Shown here piece after piece: positions 1 to 8,602 of a DNA stretch of 24,209 nt; the stretch's first letter is position 1; every line of letters starts with the position of its first letter. The stretch is from Emiliania huxleyi CCMP1516. Its lineage: Eukaryota; Haptophyta; Isochrysidales; Noelaerhabdaceae. Position numbers and translations under genes: made by a program. The notes beneath the pieces were generated by a model. It worked only from the letters and a program-made list of their open reading frames with translations, had not been told where the DNA came from and did no database searches. Location of the stretch: NCBI RefSeq assembly GCF_000372725.1, contig NW_005197803.1, positions 622,442 to 646,650 on the forward strand, read 5' to 3'.

Positions 1-703
1 ACCGAGCGCGTCCAGACCGCGTCCTGATCTGATCCGCACGTGTAAATCACGTCGGCGTCACAGGAGCGACGTGCGACCTGTCAGCGCTCGCTCCCCGCTC
101 TCAGCGGGGTCGCAGCTGCCTCTGCGCGTCCTGTGGATGTACCTTTGTCGCGCGCCGGAGACGACTCGACGCCGCTGAGATCGGAGAGCAAGCTCTGACA
201 GGTCGCACGTCGCTCCTTTGACGCCGACGTGATTTACCCGTGCAGATCACATCAGGACACGGTCTCGACGCGCTCGGTACGACGCCTGCGACCCGTCTCG
301 GGTCAGGTGGCACGACGCTCATCGCGCCCGCCAGCGCTGCCGTGCAGGTTGCCACGACGAGGTCGAGAACGCTTCTAGACGCTCGCCGAGCCTTCCTTTC
401 CATCCCATTAGGCAGCCTGGGAACGGTGGCGATCAGAGGCAAAGCCTACGAGGGGTGGTGGAACCACATGTCACGGCTACTGCCGGCTCGACCCCACGAT
501 AGATAGCCTCCGAAGGCTGACTTTGCGGCACCATCATCGGACGATGTCGACGAGTTGGGTCGCTCTCGCGGTAGCCAGATGACCTCTCATACTAGGATCA
601 TCGGCCATCGCCGCAGGGAGCGCGGGGGAGGGCGCTGGATGCAACACGGAGCTCCGTTGGAGACGTTTTCAAGATTAGAGCGTGTCAGAGTGAAATGGCA
701 CTA
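1..703 (-). repeat. Foldback/TIR element, copy 1 (cut by window start)
   Basis: Reading the minus strand from 703 down to about 105, this closely matches 11327-11922 with scattered mismatches. The end at 690-703 carries TAGTGCCATTTCAC (minus strand), the same 14-bp terminus found at both ends of the second copy. At the other end the copy turns into its own mirror image: 1-109 is the reverse complement of about 170-279, around a 60-bp centre at 110-169. It is therefore a palindrome whose left arm runs off the window. No protein is recognised in it. Inference: a non-autonomous foldback DNA transposon. Confidence 0.75.
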
Positions 704-891
704 GCCAGGACGTAGCCTCCTTCTCTTCTTGGTTATGGATAACAGTAAAATAAATCGAGCTCTTTTCTTCCTCAACGACCGCGCCGTAATGTACCCCGAG
801 CGGGTGTTCGCCCGAGCGCGCGAGCGGGCTTCCCCTACGGCCTACGACTCGAGAACACATTCATGTAGAGAGTCGATTGCACTCATTTCCC

Positions 892-1647
892 TTACAGCAC
901 GGCAATGCCATGAGCACTCCGCGCCGTCAGCAGTGGCGCCACCTCCTGCCACGCATTACCGGCCGGATCGTACATCTCCACCGAACTGAGGTAGTTGTTG
1001 CTGTCGTACCCGCCAGCAACGTACAACTTGCCGTCGAGCGCCGCCACGTCGTGCCCCGCCCGCGCAGCCGCCAGTGGCGCCACCGCCTCCCACGCATTCA
1101 ACGCCGGGTCGTACCGCTCCACGGACGTGAGGTAGCCGTCACCGTACCCGCCAATAGCATACAGCTTTCCGTCGAGCACCGCCACGCTGAGACACTCCAT
1201 TGCCCTCGTCAGCGGCGCAACCGCCTCCCACACGTTTGTCGCGGGATCATACCGCTCGACCGTGCTGAGGGCATCTGCGTCGGCATCTAGGCCGCCCACA
1301 GCGTACAGCTTGCCGTCAAGCACCGCCACTTCGAAGTCTTTCCGAGCCGTCGGCATCGGCGCCACAGCCTCCTCCTCCCACTCATTCGTTGCCGGGTCGT
1401 ACCGCTCCAGCGAGTTCAGTGGGAAAACTCCAGCAGTGGCGCCGGCGAACACGAGCATGCGCGGCCTCTCGCGCGTCTCCAGCGTCTCCTTCCAGCCGCG
1501 GCGCCACGCGCGGCACGTCCCCTTGGCGGCGTGCTCCTTGGTCGGCAGCTGGGCGAGGATGTGCGGTACGAGGTCCGGCGAGAGGAGGACGTCGGAGAGC
1601 ACCCACTCGGGCTGCTCCACGAGCCGTGCGGCGTGCTCCTCCGCCAC
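892..1647 (-). CDS. F-box/kelch-repeat protein (5' end uncertain, few kelch blades)
   Basis: The reading frame gives 251 residues. Residues about 20-58 look like an F-box (SPDLVPHILAQLP, then CRAWRR), the Skp1-binding motif of SCF ubiquitin ligases. From about residue 64 kelch motifs follow, with the signature V-LDGKLYAVGG, then VERYDPATN-W and a small-residue APL. Three full motifs and two partial ones are visible, fewer than the five to seven needed for a closed propeller, and the frame stops at TAA just after the start of another motif (GIAVL). The first codon of the visible frame is GTG, not ATG. An ATG at 1698-1700 (MASHRIGARV) lies in another frame, so either a very short intron or an indel joins them. 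Likely role, by family: substrate receptor of a ubiquitin ligase. The truncated propeller could mean a decayed member or a missed 3' exon. Confidence 0.75.
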   Translation of the reverse strand: MAEEHAARLVEQPEWVLSDVLLSPDLVPHILAQLPTKEHAAKGTCRAWRRGWKETLETRERPRMLVFAGATAGVFPLNSLERYDPATNEWEEEAVAPMPTARKDFEVAVLDGKLYAVGGLDADADALSTVERYDPATNVWEAVAPLTRAMECLSVAVLDGKLYAIGGYGDGYLTSVERYDPALNAWEAVAPLAAARAGHDVAALDGKLYVAGGYDSNNYLSSVEMYDPAGNAWQEVAPLLTARSAHGIAVL

Positions 1648-2319
1648 GCACAGCTGCGCTGGAGGCCCGCGACGCGGGCGCCGATGCGGTGGGAGGCCAT
1701 GCCGCAGCTACCCGGCGCTGTGTTTTCTTTCTGAGCTTAGCCTTCGATGTTATGAAAACAAACGCAAGGCGGACATGGCATATCGCTCTCGGGCTCACGG
1801 ACATCCCTCACACCCGCCGCACACCCGCCGCCCCCGCGCGCGCCCCACCCCGGCCGGGAGAAAGGGGAGTGACAGTTTGGGATTGCAAGCCCGAGTATGT
1901 TGAGTCCTGGCTCAACAACGCAGATAACAAGAGGGGGTGGTCCGGCTCACAGGTCCGGCTCACGCGCCTCGAGCTCGCCAATCTACCGCACTGAACACTT
2001 CCGCCCCCTCGCTCCCAACCCACCCACCTCGCCGACCGCAGAACCGCGCGATCTCCGACCCCGCCCGCCCGCCCGACTGCCCTGCCCGCCTGGCCGATAA
2101 GATCTCTTCACCTTCTCATTGGTGGAGTATAGGTGCGAGGGGCGTGTGGCTGAGACTCGGCTTGCGAGCCCCGCAGACTCTCGCCTGCCAACCTCGAAGG
2201 GGCTGCCTTCCACCCGTCGCTGCTCAGGCCGGGGGAGGGGAGGAGACCTCCTGTTCCTCGCGGAACGGGAGCAGGCCTCCTTGCCCAGTCTGCGAAGCAG
2301 GGCGGTGGTCGTGCCATCT
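1648..2319. other. No supported gene
   Basis: I see no recognisable protein here. Visible items are a 7-bp-stem hairpin at 1898-1917 (TGTTGAG / CTCAACA) and a 12-bp direct duplication (GGTCCGGCTCAC) at 1939-1950 and 1952-1963. The part nearest 1700 may hold the 5' end and promoter of the kelch gene. Confidence 0.5.
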
Positions 2320-2517
2320 TCACTTCACAACGACCACGCCGCAATCGTCGCCGGCGCGCGACACGTTCCCGTAGGCCGGACTGTCCTGGTCGAGAGTGTG
2401 TGCCGCCAAGGCGGGGCTACTTGGGGCAGTGCCGACGGGACGCGGCTCGAGAGACGACTCCCGCGAAAGCACGGCTGGCATCCGTGGCGTGGGGCTCGCC
2501 TTCGAAAAGTCGGGCAT
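2320..2517 (-). CDS. Hypothetical 65-residue protein or terminal exon
   Basis: The frame starts with an ATG at 2515-2517 (MPDFSKASPTPRMPAVLSRE) and ends with the acidic-to-valine tail GDDCGVVVVK. Amino-acid composition looks less like a GC-driven shadow frame than its neighbours do, but no family is recognised. It could equally be the last exon of a longer minus-strand gene. The call rests only on composition. Confidence 0.25.
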   Translation of the reverse strand: MPDFSKASPTPRMPAVLSRESSLEPRPVGTAPSSPALAAHTLDQDSPAYGNVSRAGDDCGVVVVK

Positions 2518-2984
2518 GGCTCTCCCCGCAACTCTATCGCTAACACGCGCGCACCACCGAGACTGTGGTGGGCGCGCTGCGGTCGCACGTCTACCTCCGT
2601 CATAGTGCCACGACGTGCGGCCTAGATTTAGCACACGCGCCTCTGCTTGCATACACTCATACATTGGATTGTCATCACCTGTGAGTGCGAGATGAGGCTA
2701 GCCGTAGGCAGCTAGCCTCTGAGGAGGGCGTCCATAGACACCTCACTAGACCCCACACACGGTCTCGTCCGTGCCCCGCCGGCCGGAGAGATTGCTGGAG
2801 GTAGAGCAAGCCTGCTCTAGCCTCGCATGTCACTTCCTGTTGTCTGTTGTTTGTTGTGCCCTTGTTTGTTCTCTTGGCACCTTGGAGTGCTGGGGGGGGC
2901 GACAGGGAGGATGTGGCCTTGAGTTATGTGTACGCCTACTCAGGGTGTGTGGCAGCCCGCTGGCTGTGTGTCTTGTGAGCCTGT
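2518..2984. other. No supported gene
   Basis: Nothing recognisable. A short palindrome, GCTAGCC...GGCAGCTAGCC, surrounds 2697-2716, and the stretch from about 2825 is rich in GTTGT and TGTGT runs. Confidence 0.4.
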
Positions 2985-3416
2985 TTGTGTCTGTGTGTCG
3001 CTCGTGCGTGTCGTCATCATCTGTCTAGCGTCCACCCATACCGCGTTGGTGTCCAGTCCGAGCCTGGCTGTTCTTCACCTTTCTACCTACCTACCGAGCT
3101 CTACAACAAGTACCCGTCGTGCCACCCGGGGCCCCACGTTAGCAAGCCCATCAAGATGGCAATGCTGGTCCGCCTCTTTCAGCTGGCCCTCTGGTGGCAG
3201 GGAGAGATTCACCGGGAGGGTGGGGACATCATCACCGGCACCGACTGCAAGGGCAGAGAGTTCACCTACACGACAGGGAGGGATTCCTCTCGTACAGGAC
3301 AACCGTGGCCTGTGGCCGGCTCAGTTCTGGCACGCCCCCCCCGAACGCAGCGCTGTCAGCCCACGTCCCTGGACCAGACTGCCATCGCGATGCGTGCGCG
3401 ATTTCTTTTGGCTTGA
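2985..3416 (+). CDS. Possible exon of an unknown protein
   Basis: The central part, about 3090-3290, reads as a natural-looking peptide (ELYNKYPSCHPGPHVSKPIK, then LFQLALWWQGEIHREGGDII and KGREFTYTTGRD), while both ends look like non-coding translation. A pyrimidine-rich stretch ending TGTCTAG at about 3029 could be a 3' splice site. No domain is recognised. If real it is an internal exon rather than the whole gene. Confidence 0.25.
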   Translation: MCLCVARACRHHLSSVHPYRVGVQSEPGCSSPFYLPTELYNKYPSCHPGPHVSKPIKMAMLVRLFQLALWWQGEIHREGGDIITGTDCKGREFTYTTGRDSSRTGQPWPVAGSVLARPPRTQRCQPTSLDQTAIAMRARFLLA

Positions 3417-3561
3417 GGCGTGGGGAGGTGGTGGTGGTGGAGGGTTGGGCTGGTGACCGGTGCTGGGAGAGGGAGGGGTGGAGGGACGAGGTCCGGGCTG
3501 GGCGGCTTCTGAGCTGCTCAGCGAGGACCTCGAACCCCTAGGGAGCTGCGTTGTAAATGTG

Positions 3562-3582
3562 ACACACACACACACACACACA
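3562..3582. repeat. (CA)n microsatellite
   Basis: About ten AC units in a row, 27 bp before the nested-hairpin element. Confidence 0.95.
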
Positions 3583-3609
3583 GACGGGGTGAACCTTCTT
3601 TTCTACCAG

Positions 3610-4416
3610 GCTAGGATTGAGAGCAGCCTCGCTCTCAATCCTAGAAGTCGAAGGATTGTGAGCAGCACTCCTCGCAATCGTAGCATCTCTGTGCGACTGT
3701 GAGCACCCACGCTCGCAATCCTACATCTTCTAGGACTGAGAGCAGCTCCGCTCACAAGGTGACTGGTGACGCTTACGACTACTACCAGCGCGCTCACAAT
3801 CCGAGCAAACTCTAGGGTTGCGAGCAGCTTGGCTCACAATCCTAGCAACATGCCTCCGATTGCGAGCAGGAGCGCTCGCATTCCTAGAACTTTCGCCGAT
3901 TGCGAGCGACACCGCCCACAGTCCTACGACTTCTAGGATTTGCGAGCGGGTCCCCTCGCAATCGGTGCGATCACTGTTTGGATTGTGATGAGACACCCTC
4001 CCGGCGCGCTCACTCACAAGCGCTCGCGGCTGGAGCGATTGGGAGCGCCCTCTGTGCGACTGCTAGCCAACTAGCAGTCCTTGGATCTTTGGTACGATTG
4101 TGAGCGCAGCCGCTCATAGTCCTACAAGACGTAGGATTGCGAGCGCTCCTGCTCGCAATCGGAGGCATGTTGCCAGGATTGTGAGCTAAGCTGCTCGCAA
4201 CCCTAGAGTTTGCTCGGATTGTGAGCGCGCTGGTAGTAGTCGTAGGCGTCACCAGTCAGTCGCCTTGCTTGGGAGCGGAGCTGCTCTTAGTCCTAGAAGA
4301 TGTAGGATTGCGAGCGTGGGTGCTCACAATCGCACAGAGATGCTACGATTGCGAGGAGTGCTGCTCACAATCCTTCGACTTCTAGGATTGAGAGCGAGCT
4401 TGCTCTCTATCCTAGC
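3610..4416. repeat. Large foldback built of nested small hairpins
   Basis: The left arm (about 3610-3888) is the reverse complement of the right arm (about 4130-4416) with scattered mismatches. Each arm is itself a series of 28-34-bp imperfect palindromes sharing GATTGNGAGC...GCTCNCAATC, for example 3611-3644, 3812-3845 and 4382-4415. The core between the arms holds further hairpins, including a perfect 9-bp stem at 4058-4079 (GACTGCTAG / CTAGCAGTC). No coding potential is seen. The element starts and ends with GCTAGGAT-type sequence. Inference: a foldback/MITE-like transposon assembled from hairpin modules. Confidence 0.85.
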
Positions 4417-4508
4417 TTCACGCTACGGGAAATTCTCACTTTCCGGGGACAGAGCACCAAGCAAGGGTACGCCACGACGCGCTCGGCCTCCGCTGTCGGC
4501 TGCCGCAC

Positions 4509-5400
4509 ATGCTCGACCTCGAGGCTCAGAAGCACGTCGTCGACGGCAAGCTGCGCTGCTGGCTCGACATCGACATCAACGACTCGCGCGCGGCATACCA
4601 GCGCGCCGTTAACTTTGTGGCTGCAAAGAACCTCGCCTACTCGCTGACGTCAAACTGGCTGCCGGAGCTTGGCGGTTCCGAGCTCAAGCGCGTCAAGGAG
4701 CAGCTGTACGCCAACGATTTCGAGTGGAGCGGCAGAGGCCGCTGCGCCGTCAAGATGCCGCCGCAGCGCATCTACGTCGAGGTGTGGCCAGAGGTTGCGC
4801 CTCTGGCGGTCGAGAACTTTGTGGCGCTGCTGCTCGGCAACCGAGGCAAGGGCCAAGAGTCGGGGTGCGAGATGACCTACAAGGGCTGCCACTTCCACCG
4901 CTGCATCAAGGGCTTTGTGGCGCAGGGCGGCGACTTTGTCAAGAACAATGGGAGTGGTGGCGAGTGCGTCTTCCCCGGCAAGAAGCAGGGCTTCAAGGAC
5001 GACGCCGCAGGGCTCAAGGTGAAGCTGGGCGAGCGAGGGATGCTCGCCATGGGCAACAGCGGCAAAAACACGAACACGTCGCAGTTCTTCTTCACGTTTG
5101 GCGACGTCTCGCGCCTGACGGGCAAACACGTCGGCTTTGGGCAGCGGGACGTAGATGCGCCCTTGCGAGAGTCGCAGAGATCGCCGTCCCAGAGTGTCAC
5201 TGCACTTGCGCTGAGCTGATGTCGGCGCACCTCGCAGGCAGCTGGTCGGCGGCGCAGAGGTGCTGGCGATCATGGAGCAGTGTGCGGCGCCGGAGGGGGA
5301 CGACTCTGGCAGGCCGGCGTACCCGGTGGTGATCGCCGATTGTGGCGTGTGCGGCGTGCATGAGCCAGAGCCGATGGCGTGGGTGCGCCGGCCGGGCTGA
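4509..5400 (+). CDS. Cyclophilin-type peptidyl-prolyl cis-trans isomerase, one GC-AG intron
   Basis: Exons 4509-5140 and 5238-5400 give 264 residues. The cyclophilin domain covers about residues 86-250: FHRCIKGFVAQGGDF (catalytic Arg about 131, Gln 139), then GMLAMGNSGKNTNTSQFFF and LTGKHVGFGQ. The second exon continues in frame with LVGGAEVLAIMEQ and PAYPVVIADCGVC. The family catalyses proline isomerisation in protein folding. The Trp that contacts cyclosporin in human cyclophilin A is replaced by Arg (about 202), so weak drug binding is expected. An N-terminal extension of about 80 residues (DIDINDSRAAYQRAVNFV) resembles that of some protist cyclophilins. Without splicing the frame dies at a TGA at 5217-5219. 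GCAG is repeated at both intron edges, but GG|GCAGCG...CGCAG|GCAG is the only standard-looking choice. The start is the first ATG after the foldback; an upstream exon is not excluded. Confidence 0.9.
5141..5237 (+). other. GC-AG intron of the cyclophilin gene
   Basis: A 97-bp interruption between the codons for HVGFG and QLVGG. The donor side reads GG|GCAGCGGG and the acceptor side CTCGCAG|GCAG. Phase 2. The conserved cyclophilin sequence fixes both sides to within the 4-bp GCAG repeat. Confidence 0.8.
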
Positions 5401-5926
5401 GGCTGAGTTCCGCCCTGTTCATTTTGGCGCGCCACATATCATGATTGAAAATTAGATATTGTAGAATGCTCCCCCGTCCCCCAGAGGCCCCAGTGCCTCC
5501 CAGGCAGGGCCGCGCGCGCGGAGCTATCCAGACTCCGCTCCGTCTACACAGCAAGCATGTCTCTACAACCGCTGTGGCCGTGTGGGCTCTGGGCGAGGGG
5601 GAGGTGTGGAAAGGGTGGAACCGTGCTCTCGATGGATAATATATACGGAGAGCCATGGGAGAGCACGCGCGATCGGGCATGGCGCCCGCCCGGGAGAGAA
5701 CGAGATGAGGTCGAAAAGAGGGCGCCTGCGGCGGTGCGGCCTGCCCGCCCCGCGTGTCGATGCGGACCAAACGATGGCAGAGGTGTGCAAACGCGAGGCA
5801 GCTGGCGTGGCCGCGGGAGGCTGTCTTCCCCTCGGCTCCTCCTCCTCGTCCTCCTCACTCGGCCTCGCACCCCTCTCCTCCCCCGCGGCTAGAACGCCGC
5901 GCCACGGCGACACCGCCCCCCCCCCC
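5401..5926. other. Convergent intergenic region
   Basis: This separates the 3' ends of the cyclophilin (+) and reticulon-like (-) genes. It includes an AT-rich patch at 5435-5465 and a TATA-like run (AATATATAC) at about 5638-5646. No gene is recognised. Confidence 0.5.
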
Positions 5927-6688
5927 CTAGCGCGGCGTCGCCTCGCCAAAAAAGCGGGCGAGCGGGCTGCCCGCCATCGCAGTGCGTGCCGCCGCCGCAG
6001 CCTCTCGCGCGTGAACCAGCAGCGGCGCCGCGAGGGAGTCGTGAAGCTGCTGGCCGTGCGTCGCCTGGCAGCGGGGGCGTGGCGGCGCGCGAGTCAGGAG
6101 GAGGCGCCGGGGGGCGAACCGGAGAACGCGCCAGTGAGCGGGTCAGTCGCAACGTGTCCCCCGCCGACGTGTCCGGACAGTGCACATGTCCAGTGGACAT
6201 GTCCAGTGGATATGTCCTGTCGTCCACGCGTCCAGTGGACGTGTCCAGTTTACATGTCCAGTCGTCCACGCGTCCAGTGGACGTGTCCAGTGGATATGTC
6301 CAGTCGTCCACGCGTCCAGTGGACGTGTCCAGTGGATATGTCCAGTCGTCCACGCGTCCAGTGGACGTGTCCAGTGGACATGTCCAGTCGTCCTCGCGTC
6401 CAGTGGACGCGTCCAGTGGACGTGTCGGCGGTGGCTCTCGGACAATCTCGGACAATCTCGGACAATCTCGGACAATCTCGGACAATCTCGGACAATCTCG
6501 CCTGGAGGTGCGCCCAGAGCGGCGCCGAGAAGGCGCCGACAAAGAGAGCCCACAGCAGCGGCAGGAGGTGGCAGGCGCCGCCGGCGCACTTGACGGCCCA
6601 CGCGGCGAGCAGCACGCGCACTGTGTGCGCGGTAGACTCGACTGCGGCCGCCGAGCGCACCGAGTCGAACGCGGTGTTGAGTGCGCGT

Positions 6689-6722
<34 letters not shown>

Positions 6723-7680
6723 GCGAGAGCAGCTGCCCCCCGGGCCGGAGGGGGGACGGCATCGCCTGAGGGGACGTGTCGTGGACGTGTCATGGACGTG
6801 TCATGGACGCGTCTCGGCGACATCCCGTGCCCACCCGCCTCCATCTCGGCTCGATCTCGGCTCGATCTCGGCTCGATCTCGGCGGTCTCGCCTCGGCGAC
6901 GGCTTCGGCCACCGCAGCGAGCGAGCGGGGCACCGAGCCGGGCGCCGCCTCCGCCGCAGGAGCCAGGGCGCGGTACACCAGAGCAAACGGGACAGTGAGC
7001 AGGACGAGCCAAAAGCAAGCGGCGGCGGCGGCGGCCGTCGCGCCGACGCGCCCAAAGACGGCGGCGGCGAATGCGGCGTTGCCGGCGGCGAAGGCAGCTG
7101 CAGACGTGGCGGGCGCCTCCCAGTGGACCAAGCTCAAGACCGCTGCGCGCACCGCCTCCTCGTCCGCCTCTATTCCTCTTGCCCGCGAGCCTGCCGTCTC
7201 GGCCGCGGGCGTGGCCGCTGTCCCAACGGCCGACTCGGCTTCGAGCGAGGCCTCCGGCAGCGGCGCCGGCGCGGCGCCGGCGGCCGCGCGCTCGATCGCG
7301 CCGCCGGCGGAGCGAGCGGCCGCGGCCGTCTCGGCCTCTGGTGCGAGGTCTCCGACAAGGCCTGAAGCGCTCTCGAGAGTGCTCCTCTCGTCGCCGCCTC
7401 GACCCCGGCCACGGCCGCGGCCGCGGCCGCGGCCGCGCGCAGCTCTGCTCCGACCGCGCAGCGCTGGCCTCCCGCGGCTGCCCCTGGCAACGCGCGCGCC
7501 CGCAGCCGAGCCGCCCGCCCTTGCAGCGATCGGCCTCGCAGGCAGCAGCGGCTCGCCGAGAGACGGCTCGTCCGCGCCACCACGGAGCAGCGGGAGGCGG
7601 CCAAGGAGGGGGCCGGCGTCGGCGATGGTCGCGACAACGACGGCCGCGAAAAGCGTGCGCAATGCCGTCACTGCCGACAT
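5927..7680 (-). CDS. Reticulon-like ER membrane protein, three exons
   Basis: Exons, in transcription order, are 7680-6892, 6765-6502 and 6064-5927, giving 396 residues with both junctions in phase 0. The C-terminal half fits a reticulon homology domain (about 180-360): VHWEAPATSAAAF, a long hydrophobic stretch (about 193-232) ending PFALVYRAL, a hydrophilic loop containing LNTAFDSVRSAA, and a second hydrophobic stretch (about 316-345) ending SAPLWAHLQ. Reticulons form hairpins in the ER membrane and shape tubules. The N-terminal half is low-complexity: a hydrophobic start (MSAVTALRTLFAAVVVA) and an Arg-Gly run at about 83-96 from a GGCCGC repeat. Exon 2 also holds an 11-Ala run from a CGG repeat. 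Exon 3 ends LARFFGEATPR then TAG. Both introns start GCGAGA and are filled with minisatellites. The N-terminus could extend further through an upstream exon. Confidence 0.65.
6179..6430 (-). repeat. 42-bp minisatellite in reticulon intron 2
   Basis: The period is exactly 42 bp: the block CGTCCACGCG recurs at 6221, 6263, 6305 and 6347, with a variant at 6389. Each unit is made of overlapping near-palindromes, GTCCANTGGAC. Because 42 is a multiple of three, frames stay open on both strands, which gives misleading long open frames. Confidence 0.95.
6441..6500 (-). repeat. 10-bp minisatellite at the donor of reticulon intron 2
   Basis: Six perfect copies of GACAATCTCG on the plus strand. In the direction of transcription they read (CGAGATTGTC)6, directly joined to the donor: CAG|GCGAGATTGTCCGAGATTG. 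Confidence 0.95.
6690..6721. repeat. (CGG)n run coding poly-Ala
   Basis: About eleven CGG units within reticulon exon 2; on the minus strand they encode an uninterrupted alanine run. Confidence 0.9.
6773..6816 (-). repeat. 11-bp minisatellite near the acceptor of reticulon intron 1
   Basis: Three units GACGTGTCRTG plus a diverged fourth (GACGCGTCTCG). In the transcribed direction they read CAYGACACGTC and end a few bases before the acceptor CCCCTCAG|GCG at 6766. Confidence 0.9.
6842..6891 (-). repeat. 11-bp minisatellite at the donor of reticulon intron 1
   Basis: In the transcribed direction the intron starts GCGAGACCGCCGAGAT and continues as repeats of CCGAGATCGAG, about three and a half units of 11 bp. 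Confidence 0.9.
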
Positions 7681-7973
7681 CCTGTGGGCCCACGCGAGAT
7701 GGAGGAGTCGAAAGAAATCGCACGGCCACGAGCGAGAATCGGCGAGGGACTGCGAAGAGAGACAGGAAGAGGCAGACGCCCAAGGGTGGGCGACAGTCTG
7801 CTGTGAGAGCCCTCAGCTCGGTGGGCTCGGGAAACGGGTCGCGACCTATGAAGGCAAACAAACAAAACAAATGAAGGATTCGGCGTCTCGGGCTTTGCGG
7901 AGATCAGCAGGAGGATGTACGAAGAGATTAGGAGCAGCAGGGACCCGAGGGACCATGTGGAAGACGGCTAGTG

Positions 7974-8360
7974 CTAGTCCCCCATCGGGAGGACGACCCC
8001 GGCTAGTCGCCGACCACACCCACAAAGAACCCTGCACAAAGATCGCAAGGGCGGGGGCCTGTTCCTTTTGGGGTTCTCCTGGAATGCGCTCAGGGCGGCA
8101 TCCATCTCGGTGTCAGGCAGGGCACGGCCTTCTGACACACTGGCGAGAGACACGGAGCTCTCGCCAACTTCTGCGGGCTCGGCCGGCTCGGCTCGGCCAG
8201 CAGGCTCGGCGGCCTCATCAGTACTCCCAGGCCGCGAAGGCGCTGTGGGGACCTCACGGAATGCGCCCAGGGCGGCATCCATCCCCGTGTCAGACCTCTC
8301 TGGCAGAGCTGAAGCGAGGCCAGGAATGTCGGAGAATGCGAGCAGTGCTGCCTCCGACAT
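7974..8360 (-). CDS. Small repeat-containing protein or 5' exon of the reticulon-like gene
   Basis: The frame starts at an ATG (MSEAALLAFSDIPG) and gives 128 residues. A short motif occurs three times: MSEAALLAFSDIP, MDAALGAFREVP and MDAALSAFQENP. The last two are also duplicated in DNA (about 8080-8117 and 8258-8295), yet carry synonymous-looking differences, which favours coding. The linker is rich in Glu, Pro and Ala (AEPAEPAEVGE). No family is recognised. The tail after QENPKRN looks like non-coding read-through, so a splice site may lie there. A T-rich tract ending CATAG on the minus strand near 7842 could be the next acceptor, which would join it to the reticulon-like gene as an N-terminal exon. 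Confidence 0.35.
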   Translation of the reverse strand: MSEAALLAFSDIPGLASALPERSDTGMDAALGAFREVPTAPSRPGSTDEAAEPAGRAEPAEPAEVGESSVSLASVSEGRALPDTEMDAALSAFQENPKRNRPPPLRSLCRVLCGCGRRLAGVVLPMGD

Positions 8361-8602
8361 TGGGCTGCGCGAGGCGCAGCACAATAGCGGCGCGCGGCGT
8401 GGAGCGCGCGCGCCGGCTGGCTGGGTTGTGCCAGCAGAAGAAAGATCGCTCGTGGCGCGGCGGCGAGGCTCGGGCTCGCTCGCGCGCACGAGAGACCGTC
8501 GCCCTTCGGCGAATGAAGTTAGAATGGATTACGTAAATCCATATTGGCACATCGATCGCTACCAGTAAAGAAAGTCGTGCCGGGCTAAAGCCCTTACTCG
8601 TA
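8361..8602. other. Probable divergent promoter region
   Basis: This lies between the minus-strand frame ending at 8360 and the plus-strand ATG at 8603. It contains a short hairpin, GGGCTAAAGCCC, at 8582-8593. No core promoter element is certain. Confidence 0.35.

Noticed and set aside
3610..4416. Hairpin modules resemble the symmetric lac operator (TTGTGAGC...GCTCACAA)
   Set aside because: No lac-type regulation is expected in a nuclear genome; the similarity comes from a short palindromic core. At most it could bind LacI in cloning hosts.
5582..6769. Long plus-strand frame of about 395 residues through the tandem repeats
   Set aside because: It stays open because the 42-bp repeat keeps phase and the region is GC-rich; the opposite strand encodes a coherent reticulon-like protein once introns are removed.
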